Shown one piece after another: positions 1 to 12,130 of a stretch of DNA of 64,000 bases. Within the stretch, counting starts at the first letter, position 1. Each line of letters begins with the position of its first letter. The position numbers and the translations under genes are program-made. The notes under the pieces are model-generated. The model made no database searches, was not told the DNA's origin, and saw nothing but the letters and a program-made list of their open reading frames with translations. The DNA is from Meandrina meandrites. Lineage: Eukaryota > Cnidaria > Anthozoa > Scleractinia > Meandrinidae. The stretch is taken from positions 12,609,602-12,673,601 of the forward strand of contig OY855906.1 of assembly GCA_963693305.1 (NCBI GenBank). Direction: 5' to 3'.

Positions 1-408
1 TCGGGAGTTGAGGGGAAGTCACATGATCAATACACGAATCTCTTTACTTACTGTCGTACAATTTTTTTACATTTTTTTCGCTAGGAACCTAGCGGTAGAG
101 TGATTCTCTTTAATCCTTTCACGATCTGCCAGACAATGTTCTGGTGTTGAACATTTTCTGGTCTTATTTGCACGTTTCTTTTAAGTGCTTGTTCGCTTTT
201 GTTCAGTTTTCAATTGTCTATCAGCTTTGAATAGTTTTTGCTAAATCCATTTCCATCCTCGCAATAGTTGGTCATTCTCAACTTCTTAATGGGGTCCAGT
301 CATTTGTCGAGCCTATGTTACAAACTTGAAATCTTCCTGAACTCACCAGATGACGTTTATGAATTCTTTTTCCTGTTGTAAGGCTGTCGACAGGCTGCTA
401 AGCATTAC

Positions 409-3400
409 CAAGATGGCTTCCAGGTACAGTGGAATAGCCTGACCTCCTTGCACTGGCACACTGGAAACAATAATCAATGATAGTTATCCCTGCTCGTGGG
501 GGAAAATACCAGGGGATATTTACCTAGCAACGAAGTCAAAGAATAAAATTTTGAAATCCCGCGAGTACAGAATAGCAAAATCGCGTTGAAAATACTGAAT
601 ATCACCTTAAGACTTCCGAAGATTACCTTATTTTACCCGAAGACTTACAAGGATCACCCGAAGACTTCCGAAGATTTATATCAAAGTCGCCGAAGTTTTT
701 CCAATATGATTTTTGAAGGTTTCAAACGCTAACGAAAACTTCAGGGTCTATTCCTAGAATTGTCTTAAGATTTTCCGAATGCTCCCAAAGGTTCCATCTA
801 AGTAAACTATTTCCATGTTACTAGCGATTTAAAGAAATAAGCGGTTGAAAGTTTTCTTTTTTATACAAAAAAGGCTTTGATAGCCTCCATTCCACATTTT
901 TATAGAAAAGGCGAAAGTTCGCGCGCTATTTGCGTACAAGTGAAGAGTTCAAATTCACAATTAATAACAGCCAACCAGAGGGTGTGAGAAATACCGTTTA
1001 CCGGTTTTGCACTGCATGTAAACAAAAAAAGAATCGAAACGATAATTTTGTTCTGTTTTGTTTTTGCGATGGACTAGCATCCCATCCAGGGGGGAGTAGC
1101 AATACTCCTAGTCGCTTCATGCTAGGGACCACCGGGATAAGCTCCGGCCTGATGGGCCCCTTGGCTCGTAAGCAGACTTTACCCTTTTTTCTTTTTTTTT
1201 TTTTAACTTTACATTCGTCTTACTATCAGTTATACTCAATGGACATTGGGAGTATAACTTCGACGAAAAGTACAAAATACTTTAATTTATCCCTATATTC
1301 AAAACGTTATCTTCAGAAAGTCGGAAACATATCTTTTCTCGTGCTAATGTTTGGAAAACAGAAATTCAAAGGGGAATATTCAGTTCATTCCTACAACATT
1401 GCGTGCTTGGGCATTATTTTTGCCACAGTAATCTCATGCTGGGCGACAGAAAGTATCAACAGGAACCCATGCCATATGGACTACTGGTAATAACTATGCA
1501 TCACTTCATGTTATTGCAATTGTTTAAGTAAGATTTCACATAGAGCGACGAACGTTTGACTCAAACACAGGCTTGAAACATTCAATACAAAACTTTTGCC
1601 ATAATTTAGCGCAGGTAATAAGTTATTTTCTAAGCAAAAATCGATTGACTAAATGACTCATTTTTGACCATTTTCTTTGTTTACAATGTTATTATAACGA
1701 TTCCTCTACTGAAAACGCAACTGCGATTCCTAATTTGTTTGTTTTTGGAAATTAAGAAGGTTTCCGATAAAAGCTCGAGCAATAAGTACAAAAATTATTT
1801 ACCAAAAATCTACTCAAAGAACGGTAACGTTTTGTATACTATTTAAAACATCTCACTGTAAGGCATTTATACAAGTGACCCCGCGGTTAAGTTCTAAAGC
1901 ATTCTCAAGATACTTAATGTCAAACCTTGTAAAAATGCTTAAATGCATGTTTTTTGTTTTGAACTGATGTGAAACGTCCGTTTTAACTAAAATATGGATT
2001 AACTGTTCTTCAAATTCATTTTTCTCTCGCGGGGTCAGCTTGCTGTTACTATGCTACGAGTTTTTCTTATATTTTTGGCATCTTTATTTTTGCCTTTATT
2101 GCTTGATTGTCCAGCGAAAACCGTCCTAAGTTACCTTTAGTGTCTAAAGTACACCTCAGGACTGATAGACGAGCATTCAAAAAATACACAAATTCGTTAT
2201 TTGCAAACTCCATTTTTTATGTTCTCTACGGGGGAATGACATTGGCTCGTTGTAGGGTGCACGAGGAACCATAATTTCATTTAATTATACAAAACATACG
2301 CTGCACTACCGAAAAAATAAAATGGGCATAAAAAACGCACAAAGTTCAAATAATAATTTTCGCCAGCTATAGGAAACGAGACCAAGAAGACAATGAAGTA
2401 CACCACACCCCTTTTACAGGTTTCTAGATTTTCATTTCAGATTTTAAAATGAAGCGTCCGTTATCGTTTGAAAAATCGTTTAGTTATTTTTCATTCCCAA
2501 AGACGCTAAATCTCTAAATTGAAAAAAAAAATCACAAATTTCATATGAAAGTAGTGCGCGGTAGCTTTCAAAACTGAATTATCACACAGCAGAGTCTCGT
2601 CCACAGCTCAAAAAGTTAGAGCCACATTATTGACTTTGGGAGTGAAAGATTAAAGGCCTTTGTCTCGCGGCTATCTTTTTATATCTTATTTTGTTTGCTT
2701 CACTGAATTTTTCATCTCTACGTCGATTATTAGACATGATCGAAATATCCTTACCTTGGTCCTGCAGTGAGTCGGAAGCAGAAGTGCTTTAGTAACAATA
2801 CCACGTCTTGACTTAACAACTTGGCATGGTCCGTAGAGAGCAGATTCGTGTCTGCATACATGAAGGAAAAATAGAAAATAAGTTCGAAAGCAACGTGCGT
2901 GGAAACATGCGCAAGCAAAGTGCACCACTTTGTTTTGGCGCGAAATAGGGTAACTTTTTAAGGCTGTCATAAAATTAACAGACAGAGTCGATTTCGATAC
3001 GTGTAAATAGTAAGAGCACGTTGTAGGCGACTATCTTCTTGAATCCGCCACAGTTAACCTCTAAAATCGCAAAGCCAGAGCAAACACTATAACGTGAAAA
3101 GTTAAAATTAACTAACTATATGAGAAGATTTGGAAATGTTAATATGCTTGGTTAAATAGTTGAAGTTTCAAATGAAAGAAAAAACAGGTTGAATCGTTTT
3201 ATTTTGTCACTTTGGTCACACAGAAACCTGTTTAAGTCGAAACGGTTGCCCAATAAAGCATGATCGTAGAAGGCAAAACAAATTATTATAACTTACGTTT
3301 TACGATCTTGGAGTCTGATGACGAGGTTTTTGAAGTCTGAAAAACAAGTTGAAGATGTTACTCTCTAAGTGAGCCACTGATTACGAAAACAATCAAGTAT

Positions 3401-6400
3401 AGTTTATCTATATCCACGCATCGAAGAGGAAGATCTTCTCCTTGATGTCAATTTTTATTTCTTATCGCGAGCTTTAAAGGGACACTGTCACGGACATTTT
3501 TTGGCTTTTTCAGTAAAACGGCACCAAAATTACGACTAAGTACTTTCAACCATGCAGGAAGTGCTCCTAGAACATAAAGGGAAGGATATCTAGTAAATTG
3601 TTTAAAGAAGAGGGTGACCATATTTATTAATAAATAGTTTTCATCAATTTTTCCAAACTATAAGGACAGAACTTGAAAAAGTCAGGCTGACTTTTTCAAG
3701 TTGAGATCTAAAGTTCTCGATTGTATCACAGTGATATCACTCTGTATTTATCTTCAGTACAGTGGTATAATAATTTTAAGAAAACTTGACCACTGTTAAT
3801 AGTTTTCCAATGGTGTAAACATGTTTTTGGGCTGATGAATTTTTGAAGGTATGCTCGTGACAGTGCCCCTTTAAATAGGAGGGCCACAGGTTTATTAGCT
3901 TTATAGCTATTAAGTGCTACCCTCTATAAATAAAGACGTTACCTTACCTTACCTTAAACGCTCCTAATGCATTTCCTACTTTTGAAAACAAGTAATTGAT
4001 CTTTTGTTGGAATTCATGTACCGTTAGCTAAACGGACGCCTCCCTTCGCGCGCTTAACTCATTACCTGCGATAGAGAGGTCTGATGTTCAGGCACAAAAT
4101 TCCATAACTGATGACGTAGTCGACACAGATCAGGGTAGCATCTGATTGGTTCCTGCTCGCTTGCGAATTTTCGCGCGTGAGTAATAACCAATCAGAGACA
4201 GTACACGGAGCTACGTCATCGGGATGGTCGAATCAAACTCTCTCGAAATGAGCGCGCGAAAAGAGAGGTTTGTTTTCACAGATCAGTTTGGCCATCTACT
4301 AAACGAACAGGGCCGGGTTGTTCGAAAGCCGATTATCACTAACCCAGGATTAAGATTTGAACAAGGGTTCAATTTCTCTTGTATAGAAGTGTTTAAATTG
4401 CTTTTGTTTTGCGGAGTTTGAGATTGGTTGACGTCAAGACTGTAGGACAAAAAATATAAGCAGAAAAACCTCACTGAAAAGTGAAAAAACCGAAATCAAA
4501 AATCGCGCTAGTACTGGATTAGCTTAATCGTGCTTTGAACAACCCGGTACTGTCTGTTACCAGGTGACGTCATCAGTTCTTACCATGGGACTTGCCAGAC
4601 TGTCCTGCAGGCGATGACATACTGAACTGAGCATCTGTGTTAAGGTGGCTCTGCACGCTGTCTTGGTAGCGACCTGATGAGCGCGCGTGTACGTCTCGAT
4701 GCATATCTGTGGACAAGTAAAGAAGTTGTAGTTGATTGGGTGTGGATTGCTAGGCCTTTCACGTCTTTCACGGGTTTGATTCGGTGTCGTGAAGTAAGAG
4801 TCACTAATACAAATGATGGCTCGTACTCTCCCTGCCTTGGGAGAGCAAGCGACCCTGGAAAGTTCCTATAGAGGTTTTTGCACGAGTCACGTGATCCCAT
4901 AGCAACGGTAACTACGCCGCCATCTTGCATGCCAGGTAATAACAAAACGGCAGCCAATCAAGACGATCGTGTACTGTCCCTCCGCCGGTATCGTGACTCA
5001 CTGAGCGCCCCAAGCAAAACGATTTATGATGAAAGGTACGAGATTAAAATGATGGCTCTGTGGCAACTATTCACATAAATCCATACAAGCTGAATGGTCT
5101 CTAAATTTGACGTGTTTCAAAAGAAAATATCTCAAGACTTTCTATTTCACATTTTCTACTAAATGGCACACTCGCTACATATAAGCAAGTAAAAAAGTCA
5201 ATTTATGCTAAAAAGGAGGTGAGATGAAAGAAGACCAATGCAAGAAAATAACTCCCTATACAAGCAACGACTCCTCGTTCTTCTGATTGTCTAAATTCTT
5301 CGTGACCTGTGATTGAGTTTGCACCTTTCGGTAAAATATTAGATAGATGGTTGTCTGAGTTCCAAAGTATTTATTTCTGTAAATCTTACCTCGGCAAGTT
5401 TAATGAGATATTCGCCGTGAACTTCACAAGACGCGGAACACGTAATGATAAGTAAGAGCTAGAGTGGATTAAAAACAACAACTGGTATTACGTCTCAAGA
5501 ACTTTGACGATAAATACTTATGGAACGAGGAATCTAACAATATGAGAACCTAACCTTCATAACTTCAACCTGTACTTCATCTGACAGAGAGGGAGTGGAC
5601 GCTACTGTGGCAAGAAACTGAACCGGAAGTTGACTTTCCGCGTCTTCTTCATTCTCCGAGCGAAATCGATCATCAGAAATTAACTTCTGAAATGACAACA
5701 TTTAAAAAATAGTGGAATCATCAAAGAAGTGACCGCTTCTGCAATTAGTTTTATTTGTGGTAGGAAAAACAGATACTGTAGTCAAAAAGCTAAGAGACCT
5801 GCTGTTCCGGCTATTTTCGCGAGTAGTAGAGTAAATGTTGGAGGGAAGCAGGGTCTGAAATTTTCGCTTTTCATGCCGTTTACTTCTGATTATCGCTCCT
5901 TTAACCGCTCCCCGCGGTCACGTTCCTCTTTGCTACTGCGCTGTTACACAATTTCCCCCTGTTATTCCACTTCTCGTTATCTCACAAATCGTGCTTTTCT
6001 CTCCGATCCCGACCCCCACTCTCACGTGTTTTTTACGCTCCTGTTCCCCTGCGCACTAACAACCGAAATAAGAAATCAAGCAATGCTGATTAAGGGAGGA
6101 TCGAAAGATATTCGACGAGAAGAAAACGAAGAGCAATTCGAAGCTAGTGCCCACAATCTCGTGATTCGCGGTGCTGTAACGTCTGACACAATATATGACT
6201 GAGTAGAGAAAGGCAGTTTAAATTTTTTTTCTTGCCACCGCTTCAAGTCGATAATAAATTCAGTGTTTCATTTGTCGTCCATTGCAGCATAGCAGTTTCT
6301 AAAGGTGGTGGCAAACGAGGACACAATGTTGCGGACACATTGTTGCTCATGATTATTTCTATGCTGCGCAAACCGGGAAACATTTGTTGCGGACACAAAA

Positions 6401-9400
6401 TGTTTCTGAAAGAAATCAGAAACATCTTTGTGTCTCGGACACACATTTTGTGTCCGCAACAAATGTTGCGCGCGCGGGCAAACGGGGAAACATTTGTGTC
6501 CGCAGCAATGTGTCCGCAACATTGTGTCCTCGTTTGCCACCACCTTAAACAAAAAGAAACTTTTTCAGGCAATATTATGTTACCTTGGCAACCTGTTTGT
6601 TCAAGAACCAGTCGTCCGACATCTCTCGTCGACGAAATTTTGGCACAAAACGCAATTTGGGTCCAATTTGTAACCGAGGGTCACTTGTAGCATCTTTTAA
6701 TTTTTTTAGTTACTGCACATTACTAAGGAAAGGTACTTCTATTCACAAGCAATCAATCTGCCTCGTTGTGTTTATGCTGAGAGAAGGCGCGAATTCGTTG
6801 ACCAATGAGTATCTAAATTCTCCTGGTTGCTATTTACACATTATTCTAAATTTCCCAGGGAGAATCTGTAATTGAATCGGAGCTTTCTCCTTGATATATC
6901 GAGAACTTGATTATCATCATTGAGACCAGGCTGTTGAAGTTAATCATTAAAGATAAATTACGAAATAATCGGTGTGTTGCCAACAAATTAATCTTTGGAT
7001 CAAGACAAATGACAAAACGTCAAAAAACTGATTCATGCCCAAAGTTTGACACACACTGCGTCTTTGCCGGCTCAAAGGTTCTTTAAAAGGACTGTTATTT
7101 TAGATCAGAGCTTCATGATCTACTGAATTGTCTCGGTTTGTTGAATAAAATACAACATTTCAGTAAGAAATTAGGATTCTTTATATGTCCATCTGGTTAA
7201 ATATCACTTTTACAAAAAGCCGATAAAATCAGTATATACAGGGCCGTAAAGGCAAAAGTGGGGGGTCCCTCTGGGGTCATGCCCCCCCCCCCCCCCCCCC
7301 TCACAGAAATTTTTTAAATCTGGAAGCTCTGGTACACTATTTTCAGCATTTTTCGTGAGGTATTTCTTCAGAAAAAGCAATCTCGTTAAACTGGGGATTA
7401 TTTTCCAACCTGAAAGTATTTTGTTTTTAATTTTTGGTTAAAATCTGGACGAGGCAAGTGTTTCGTCTTGCCTCTTGCTAGGTACGGCCCTGATATACAA
7501 GAGAAACTTCAGCTAGATAAACTTGTGTTACTAAGTGATAATTTTAGTGTTTTTCGATCGGTCCGTATGCAAGCTAGAGTTTCGTTTAGGCTGCTTTTTA
7601 CTAACTAGCTTCAAGTATTTCAAATATAAATCAACCAAGGATCAGAGAAAGCCAACCTATACGCGGATTTTCTCAATTGTTTCTTTGGGTGCAGCACACG
7701 CACCTTCTGTTGCAAGCGGCTATTTTTATCATATTTTTCCGCAAGTTTTTCGCCTCCAGTTCCACAGAAAGAGCAATTTGTGGCAAATAGCAAATACGAA
7801 AACTCGACTTTTCTCATTAAGACAAAATACTCTTTGACTGGCTCCCGTCAATGAAATAAAATTAATAATGCGGCTTTGACGTGAATGAAGAAAGTTACAT
7901 TTTAATTATTTTCTAAACGGGACATTTCGTTGGATACATTCATTCGTCGCTATTGACATTTTCACTTCTAATTATGCTTTACATCGTAATATTCGAGAAT
8001 ATTGCTTTAGACCAGTTTTTTATAATTAAATGTCTAAAGCGTAGTTAGTACGAGCAAAAATACAGGTATTCACACTTAAACTACCGGTGTTAAAAGCAGT
8101 GTTATTTAAATGTCTCACTATTGACGAAATCTATCTCGCAATCGTGTGTTATATTTAGCTTTTTCATTTGGGATATCATTTGAGTATAAACTTTTAAGTG
8201 AATTTTTTTAAAAGCAACGAAAATGGCCACAGAACAGTTTCTGAAAAGGGATTAGATAGCCCAGCGGCTATTTCGGTGAACAAAAGGAACCAACATCTTT
8301 CAAGTCGTCAACAAACAGTTAGAGCAGGTTACAAACGGCGGGAAAGCTATAACGATTGTAGTTTAGTTCTGGTACTATACAAGCAAGCCGTAGGGTTTTC
8401 GTTAAAGATTTCATTGCGACCAGATATTTTTCCTTTTAGCTTCACTAAAACCACAGGTAAAACTGCAAAAAGCCGGCTTTTTGCCGAAAAGAAGCCGAAA
8501 ATCCTTGGGAATCTTATCTACTAGTATGCAACCTAATAAGCTCTTGTCAAAATTTCACTTTTCCGTCGATGTAAACCGACGTGAACTGTCAGTGGCTTCA
8601 AAACGTTTGTCAACAGAGATCGCTGTTGATCTATTCCACGAGGATTTAATAAATTATTTATTTTGGAGTCAAAGCGTGTGGATACTATATATTTTTTATA
8701 AATTTACACAGAGAAAGTGATGGTTTTCAACAGTGCTTTAAGACGTGTATTCCGCACTCGGCGTTAACTAAAGGAAATCTTCAAACCTTTGGCGCGAAAT
8801 GGTTAATGGATACTTCAAACAAAAGCCTTTTTACGCCTTTCTTTTAAAACACAAATGATTTGTAGCTTTAAAAGTCATTTTACTCTGTTTAAAAGCTTAA
8901 GTAAACACGTCCTGAGAGGCGACAAAAAATAACAGCAGCTGACATTAAAAGTTGCGTTTTTACTCATCGGTAAAGATGGTTTTTCCCTGAGCGATGATTT
9001 CGTTAATTTGTCTCCCACATATAAACGATTTTTTTTAGGTGTTAAGTGTTTTGAAGGTGATTGTCAAAAAAATAATTCTTTTTGTGAATTTTAAAGAAAA
9101 ACTAATCGTTTCCAAAATTATTTTAGTTGTCTCTATCTCCGAGATGAAAACTATCCGCTCCTACAGAACATAAGCAAACGAAATTTTTGACTGAAATTTA
9201 AATTTAAATTGAGGCGATCAGCTGATTAAATAACCCAAAATCAGTGATTAGCAATATATATTGTCTACGCTGAAGTTTGCAAAGTTCCATCTCGAACATT
9301 GATAAGTTTTGCATATTTCCCCATCTATCTCCGTATCGAAGTTACGGCAATTTCGTTATGGCAATAAATTTTTACGATAAAAATGCTACTCAAGCAACCA

Positions 9401-10085
9401 AACAACGGGCATTCAAATTAAGGCGCTATTTTTAATACGTACCGTATCCCATTTTCATATTTCCATTTTGTGGATGCAACGCTTCGTTGTCATCGAAATC
9501 GATATTATATTATTTTTCGCTACGCTGTGATTTGGTTTTAGGACACCTTGGCTTTATCATCCGAAGAATTGGTTTGATTTTCAACTCCTTTCATAAAATT
9601 CGCTCATTAATTAATCAACTCCATCCATCCATTGACCGTGCAAAAAATAAATCTTCCCACAAAAATCGGCCGCAAAAAAATACTGCACAACCACTAACCT
9701 GTAAGCCATTTACAGCGTGAAGCGAGAGCTTGCTTGACCTCGACTCCAAAGCCAGTTTAAGCGGCAGGAAGCACTTTTCCCTGCGAAAAGAACAGCCAAT
9801 TATATTCACACGCAATTCGATGGTACATTGGTGTCCACTTTCCTACCCGTTGAAGCCGAGACGAGCGGTAGAGGGGTTTTTTTCTCGTGCTTACCTGAGC
9901 TCATGGGGCTGGAGTTTTCTCGTTCCATTTCGGCTGATAAACAGTCCATCTGAAAAATGCCAAAACCAAATTAATGAGCGTATTCTCCTGGTAAATCGCT
10001 CGTGGTTTTCTTCAAATTGCACGTAGCTTACCGGTCGCTGAAATACACGCGTCTCGGAGGGACTTAGATTTACTTGACGTGGCAT
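409..10085 (-). CDS. Unrecognised spliced gene, 5' part (runs off left edge)
   Basis: I do not recognise this gene. Exons supported by splice sites and frame are 10085-10032 (ATG start, 18 codons, starts MPRQVNLSPSETRVFQ), 9949-9895, 5686-5555 (44 codons, acidic and Ser-rich), 3336-3297, 2851-2755 and 460-409. The last four chain in phase (0, 0, 1, 2) with no stop: phase 1 leaving the 40-nt exon is completed by AC in the next, and phase 2 leaving that one by T. The 2851-2755 and 460-409 exons give leucine-rich text (DVVLLLKHFCFRLTAGP, then VPVQGGQAIPLYLEAIL) that looks alpha-helical. The 9949-9895 exon leaves phase 1 while 5686-5555 needs phase 0, so one or more exons between them are missing from this model; a weak candidate near 9423-9460 has a poor acceptor. 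The first two exons could therefore belong to another gene. The 3' end lies beyond base 1. Confidence 0.5.
1066..1190 (+). mobile_element. SINE 3' fragment
   Basis: This stretch matches the 3' half of the fuller SINE at 31872-32170 almost base for base: GCGATGGACTA, CATCCCATCCAGGGGGGAGTAG, the CTTCATGCTA box, CCGGCCTGATGGGCC, then CAGACTTTACC followed by a T-rich run. The tRNA-like head is absent, so it is a 5'-truncated or decayed copy in the same orientation. It lies in an intron of the left-edge gene. Confidence 0.7.
3473..3875. mobile_element. MITE, TTTAAAGGG-type termini
   Basis: Terminal inverted repeats of about 20 bp begin TTTAAAGGGACACTGTCACG on the left; the right end is its near-perfect complement (one mismatch, then TTTAAA). 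Inside is a short palindrome near 3672-3715 built on ACTTGAAAAAGTCAG / CTGACTTTTTCAAGT. About 400 bp with no coding capacity, so non-autonomous. It lies in the intron between exons 5686-5555 and 3336-3297 of the left-edge gene. Confidence 0.65.
3877..3958 (+). repeat. Retroelement-like tail with (ACCTT)n
   Basis: A short segment ending in AAATAAAGACGTTACCTTACCTTACCTTAAA. The AATAAA-like box followed by a short tandem ACCTT tail resembles the 3' end of a LINE or SINE. No coding part remains. Confidence 0.35.
6299..6548. mobile_element. Foldback MITE with internal TGTCCGCAACA repeats
   Basis: A 250-bp palindromic element. The left arm (AAGGTGGTGGCAAACGAGG, then ACACAATGTTGCGGACACATTG) is repeated in reverse complement at the right end. 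The interior carries several copies of TTTGTGTCCGCAACA in both directions, so nearly the whole element can fold. Open frames on both strands here are by-products of this symmetry. No transposase. Confidence 0.75.
6550..9890. other. AT-rich intronic DNA, no exon identified
   Basis: Apart from the small poly-C repeat around 7240-7495, I see nothing definable here. Only short spurious open frames occur. If the left-edge gene is one unit, at least one undetected exon must lie in this interval to correct the reading phase. Confidence 0.4.
7236..7495. repeat. Short repeat with GGGCCGTA termini and poly-C
   Basis: AGGGCCGTAAAGGCAAAAG at the left faces TAGGTACGGCCCTGATA at the right, forming short imperfect inverted ends around a 19-base C run (7282-7300) and AT-rich DNA. 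It resembles other C-run-bearing miniature elements in this window. Family unknown. Confidence 0.35.
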
Positions 10086-12130
10086 CGTGAGCTAAATTGG
10101 ACAGCACTTCTTCCATGGCTCTCTAACCCATCGGCGCACAAAAAATAATTCCAAAACTTTGGCGATTATTCCCTTCTCGACCGCGAGATCATCTTAGAAG
10201 CTTTTTCAAGTCACAATATTTTGCTTTAGCAGGTCGTTAGCGCGTTCGACGAACACAATTCAAACAATAGAGTAGAGAAGGGCATAAGCGATGCGCTGAT
10301 CGCGTGCGCAATGGTGTGTGCAGATGAATGGCTTCCTTCTTGGCACCTGTGCGATGTCCTATCAATCACCTCCTTATAAGGGAAGCGCGCGAATACCTGC
10401 AACTAAGCGAACATTGGCATGACTGCGAAAGTTTGATCCGTGAAACTTGGATGATTATAGCTAAAGTAATCGGTAAGTTCGCCGCTAAACTACTGTTTCA
10501 AATTAGGGCTATCCTCAAGATAATGCGCTTGTCCTCGTTCAGCTGTCTAACAGCGTCTACAAAGCAGTCAGCTGTGAAAACAAGCGAGTGATGTAATTTT
10601 AATTGCCCTTGCTATTGCGAATTTCTTGATAACACAATTTTCTCGCTAGCGCTTCGCCTCGACCCACGTTACATTCACATGCCTCCATGCGAAGCTCACA
10701 ACGTTCTCGCTTTGTTCCTGCAACAATGTGGTATTATTTCTCACGGATGTGATTGGCCAAGTGTGAATTGGGGCGGTGCATTTATTTTCCTCCCCCGTGT
10801 TCTCTTGTTCCGGTGTGGCCCCCTGTGATCTCTCCAACGCACTCCGTCAAGGGAATCCCCCACGGTGTTAATACCAGGGTAAGAAATTCACAAGATAAAT
10901 TTCAACCGCAGAGAAAAAATTGGTCCTAACTTTGGATAATACAGCTGAAGTTAAAAAAAAACGTTTTTTCCAGGAATGCTAAGCACGTTTATTTCAGAAC
11001 AAGTGTTTACATCTCTATGTACAAACGACAATAAAATCCATTACTTATCTTTATTATTCCACCATTGTGCCATTTTATCATATTAAGCCACGAGAACGCG
11101 CAAAATACGACACGTTATTACACTGTAGAACAGGGCAAAAACTACGGCGTTATGCGCGTACTGGCGCGATGAGTCATGATGATGATGAAAAAGGCACGGC
11201 AAAAATACAAACAGAAAGTGTTGCAAAAAAATGGCCGCACTAAACGACCCACACTTCGACTAATAATGATGGAATAATAAATTCCTTATTCCATGGTTTA
11301 ACATATAATACGTGGCGGTGCGGACATTTTGCTCACTGCTCGGAAAAATACTACGCAACTAGCAAAATATCCGCGCGTCTTATATGTTAAACCATCGACT
11401 AAGGTTTACTGTATTTATTACAGTTTTGGTGTAAAAGGCGACAGCCACTGGATATTACTTAACTACTCACAATTGAAATTACGCTTGTTCAATTAAAAAA
11501 TGAAAGATAGAGTAGTTTTATTTAACCTGTGAAATAGCAACTAAATTTTCAGATAGTATTACACACTAATGCCCTTGTTTTTTTTTGTTTAATTTTGACT
11601 TTTACGCACTAATTGTTACAGGTGTATGTAACCTATTGTTTCACGGGTTAAGTAAAACCACTCTATTACGAGGACGAGATAAATAGCATCCCGAGAGGTA
11701 CACATGTTTTGCGTACTTTGCTATCTGTCGTTTTAACAAAATAGTAAGCTTAAGGCAAACAGTCAATATCCAGCTTCGGCTGAATTAACCCTGCTATCAA
11801 GTGCACCGATTAAATAAAATGCATGACAAATATTGTTCAATCAGTTGTTTGTCTGACACAGTAGGAAAACAATCATATCACACACTCGGGGCGCTTTTTT
11901 AAAAACCTTCCAAGTTGTTTGCTGTGTTAACACAAACTTTGAGAGTAAAGTATCTTGCCCAAAAACAACACAATGACCCAGTGGGACCCCTTGATCTACA
12001 GCACAAACCAACAAACCATTACTCATGTCTTACTAAGTCAGACAAACAACCAGTGCAACACTTACATGAATCATTAATTAAAAAAGGGCAAACTAATCTA
12101 ACTTTTAACAAGCAATTCTTGGAAGCATTT
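10086..12130. other. Intergenic region with two inverted-repeat remnants
   Basis: This separates the start of the left-edge gene from the 3' end of the GINM1-like gene. It contains a 17-bp inverted pair (TGGTTTAACATATAA near 11294 and its complement near 11380) and the MITE at 11508-11668. The rest is AT-rich with no convincing gene. Confidence 0.45.
11508..11668. mobile_element. Small MITE, 28-bp inverted ends
   Basis: Left end TAGAGTAGTTTTATTTAACC TGTGAAA faces TTTCACGGGTTAAGTAAAAC CACTCTA at the right, with a few mismatches. About 160 bp with an AT-rich interior and no coding capacity. Confidence 0.6.

Noticed and set aside
930..1490. 186-residue open frame
   Set aside because: It reads through a SINE fragment and a T run; no splice or family support.
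2686..2970. 94-residue open frame on the minus strand
   Set aside because: It overlaps the 2851-2755 exon in a different frame; the phase chain with flanking exons favours the other frame.
4098..4590. Inverted GATGACGTAG / CTACGTCATC boxes as a MITE
   Set aside because: Several short inverted words are present but their nesting is inconsistent and no continuous arms could be traced.
6232..6690. Four overlapping open frames
   Set aside because: They mirror each other because the underlying MITE is palindromic; no coding signature.
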